A DNA stretch of 5,873 nucleotides. Origin: JAHEDH01 sp965364515. Its GTDB lineage: Bacteria; Actinomycetota; Acidimicrobiia; Spongiisociales; ZC4RG35. Position 1 is the stretch's first letter; every line of letters starts with the position of its first letter. Below, piece by piece: positions 5,161-5,873 of this stretch. The stretch lies in assembly GCA_965364515.1 (NCBI GenBank), contig CBDTXZ010000188.1:1-5873 (forward strand). Direction: 5' to 3'. The position numbers and the translations under genes are program-made. The notes beneath the pieces are model-generated. The model saw only the letters and a list, made by a program, of their open reading frames with translations. It searched no databases and was not told the origin of the DNA.

Positions 5161-5373
5161 GCGAAGCTCCCGGGACGGGAGGCGGGTGACCCCGCCATCG
5201 GTGTCAGCGACGGATCCACCATGAGTACCCATCGGCAGAAATCTCGTGCACCAAAGAGGTCACGAGGCCCAAATCACGAGGCGGAGATGAACCGGGAGTA
5301 GCTTTCGTCCGAGACCAGGTGGTGATGCAGTGGGCTCAGAACAGACGTCGATGACGGTCCGAGCGGGGGCTCG
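5161..5373. promoter_or_regulatory. Divergent intergenic region with CACGAG-type repeats
   Basis: This stretch separates the hydrolase (- strand) from the unknown gene (+ strand), so it must hold promoters for both. TCACGAGG occurs twice as a direct repeat (5260-5267 and 5274-5281, 14-bp period). CTCGTG at 5243-5248 is the inverted half-site, giving three related sites within 40 bp just before the alternative hydrolase start at 5232. TAGCTT (5299-5304) could be a + strand -10, but no good -35 is present. Operator function is inferred. Confidence 0.35.
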
Positions 5374-5873
5374 ATGCTGATCCTCGGATCGACCGCGGAG
5401 GACTTCGACGGTCCGCGAGAAGTCACCCACCCCCCGACACCTGCAAAGGGCTGGATGGTGACCGAGCGTATCGATGCCTCCAGTGACGGCCTCGTCGTTC
5501 TGCGGCGTGATCAGGATCCCGAGAACCTCATCGAGCTGCTCGAGGGGTTGGACCATCCCGTGGGCATCGTCACCGCTCCGGACGGTTTCCCGACCATGGG
5601 AGATCTCGCAGGTCTCCCCGGAGAGGTCGTCCCGGTGTTGGACTGGGCTTCGGTCGGGGGGATCCCCAGGACATTGGAGGGCTGTCGAGCGGTGATCGCA
5701 TTCATCGTCTCCTCCTTCGAGGCTCACCGCATCGACCCGATCAGGTCTCGGTTCACGGCCACCGCAATGCCCGACCTCGGGCCCCTTGCGGCCGCGTGCG
5801 AGATCGAGGACGTCGACTTGGTGCTGATCCTCGACGGGGTCGATCCGGCGCGCTTGGCCACGGCGAAATCGAA
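5374..5873 (+). CDS. Unrecognised protein, 3' end beyond the window
   Basis: An open frame of at least 166 codons runs off the right edge, with consistent GC-rich third positions and a balanced composition. ATG 5374 is the first start codon after the in-frame TGA at 5323-5325. A purine-rich GAGCGGGGG lies just upstream, a weak Shine-Dalgarno sequence at short spacing. An internal ATG at 5455 (MVTERIDASSDG) preceded by AAAGGG is a reasonable alternative. The visible part alternates strands and helices: GLVVLRRDQ, LIELLEGLDHPVGIVTAP, CRAVIAFIVSSFEAH, VDLVLILDGVDP. This suggests a soluble alpha/beta protein; I see no signal peptide or membrane segment. I do not recognise the family. It is transcribed divergently from the hydrolase, with which it may share a control region. 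Confidence 0.75.
   Translation, partial: MLILGSTAEDFDGPREVTHPPTPAKGWMVTERIDASSDGLVVLRRDQDPENLIELLEGLDHPVGIVTAPDGFPTMGDLAGLPGEVVPVLDWASVGGIPRTLEGCRAVIAFIVSSFEAHRIDPIRSRFTATAMPDLGPLAAACEIEDVDLVLILDGVDPARLATAKS

Noticed and set aside
5260..5727. A 155-codon - strand open frame opposite the gene at the right edge
   Set aside because: The + strand frame has far better coding character and runs off the window. The - strand frame has shadow-like composition and crosses the intergenic region.
1..5873. A CRISPR array, a toxin-antitoxin pair or another defence system
   Set aside because: No array of short repeats with spacers is present, and no gene resembles a nuclease, toxin, methylase or other defence component. 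The two hydrolases alone do not support such a claim.

Overview
The window looks like chromosomal DNA from a high-GC actinobacterium. An Acidimicrobiia-type lineage is my best guess. It rests on the secreted protein with SLH-like repeats ending in TRGQMAAFL, the actinobacterial long form of hibernation-promoting factor, and the GC-rich third codon positions. This is recognition from memory, not a database search.

Layout, left to right. Positions 3-210 hold the tail of an unrecognised + strand gene, readable only through an apparent one-base frameshift in a G5 run. Next is a monocistronic + strand gene (350-1522) for a secreted protein with an N-terminal beta-sandwich-like region and three 60-residue SLH-like repeats. 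A gene-poor stretch (1523-2036) follows. It contains a 3' fragment of a tRNA-Lys gene with a perfect 7-bp hairpin directly behind it. From there to 5160 everything is on the - strand. In transcription order the genes are: a GFSMGG alpha/beta hydrolase (5160-4261), a long-form ribosome hibernation factor (4116-3310), an intact tRNA-Lys(TTT) (3219-3147), a second alpha/beta hydrolase (3034-2210) and a tiny possibly frameshifted ORF (2178 to about 2037). A divergent + strand gene of unknown function starts near 5374 and runs off the right edge.

The most notable structure is the pair of tRNA-Lys 3' ends 1,319 bp apart in direct orientation: 33 bp identical, 41 of 44 over the longer match. The intact tRNA lies at the right end. 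The left copy is only a 3' half and carries a terminator-like hairpin, as if the original tRNA 3' end had been displaced. This is the usual footprint of integration into a tRNA gene. It brackets one hydrolase and one small ORF, and no integrase is visible. The segment could be a remnant, a trans-mobilised mini-island or a decayed tRNA duplication.

The rest looks ordinary: a housekeeping stress factor beside a tRNA, with hydrolases of unknown substrate. I see no CRISPR array, no rRNA, no recognisable transposase and no clear multi-gene defence or biosynthetic system.
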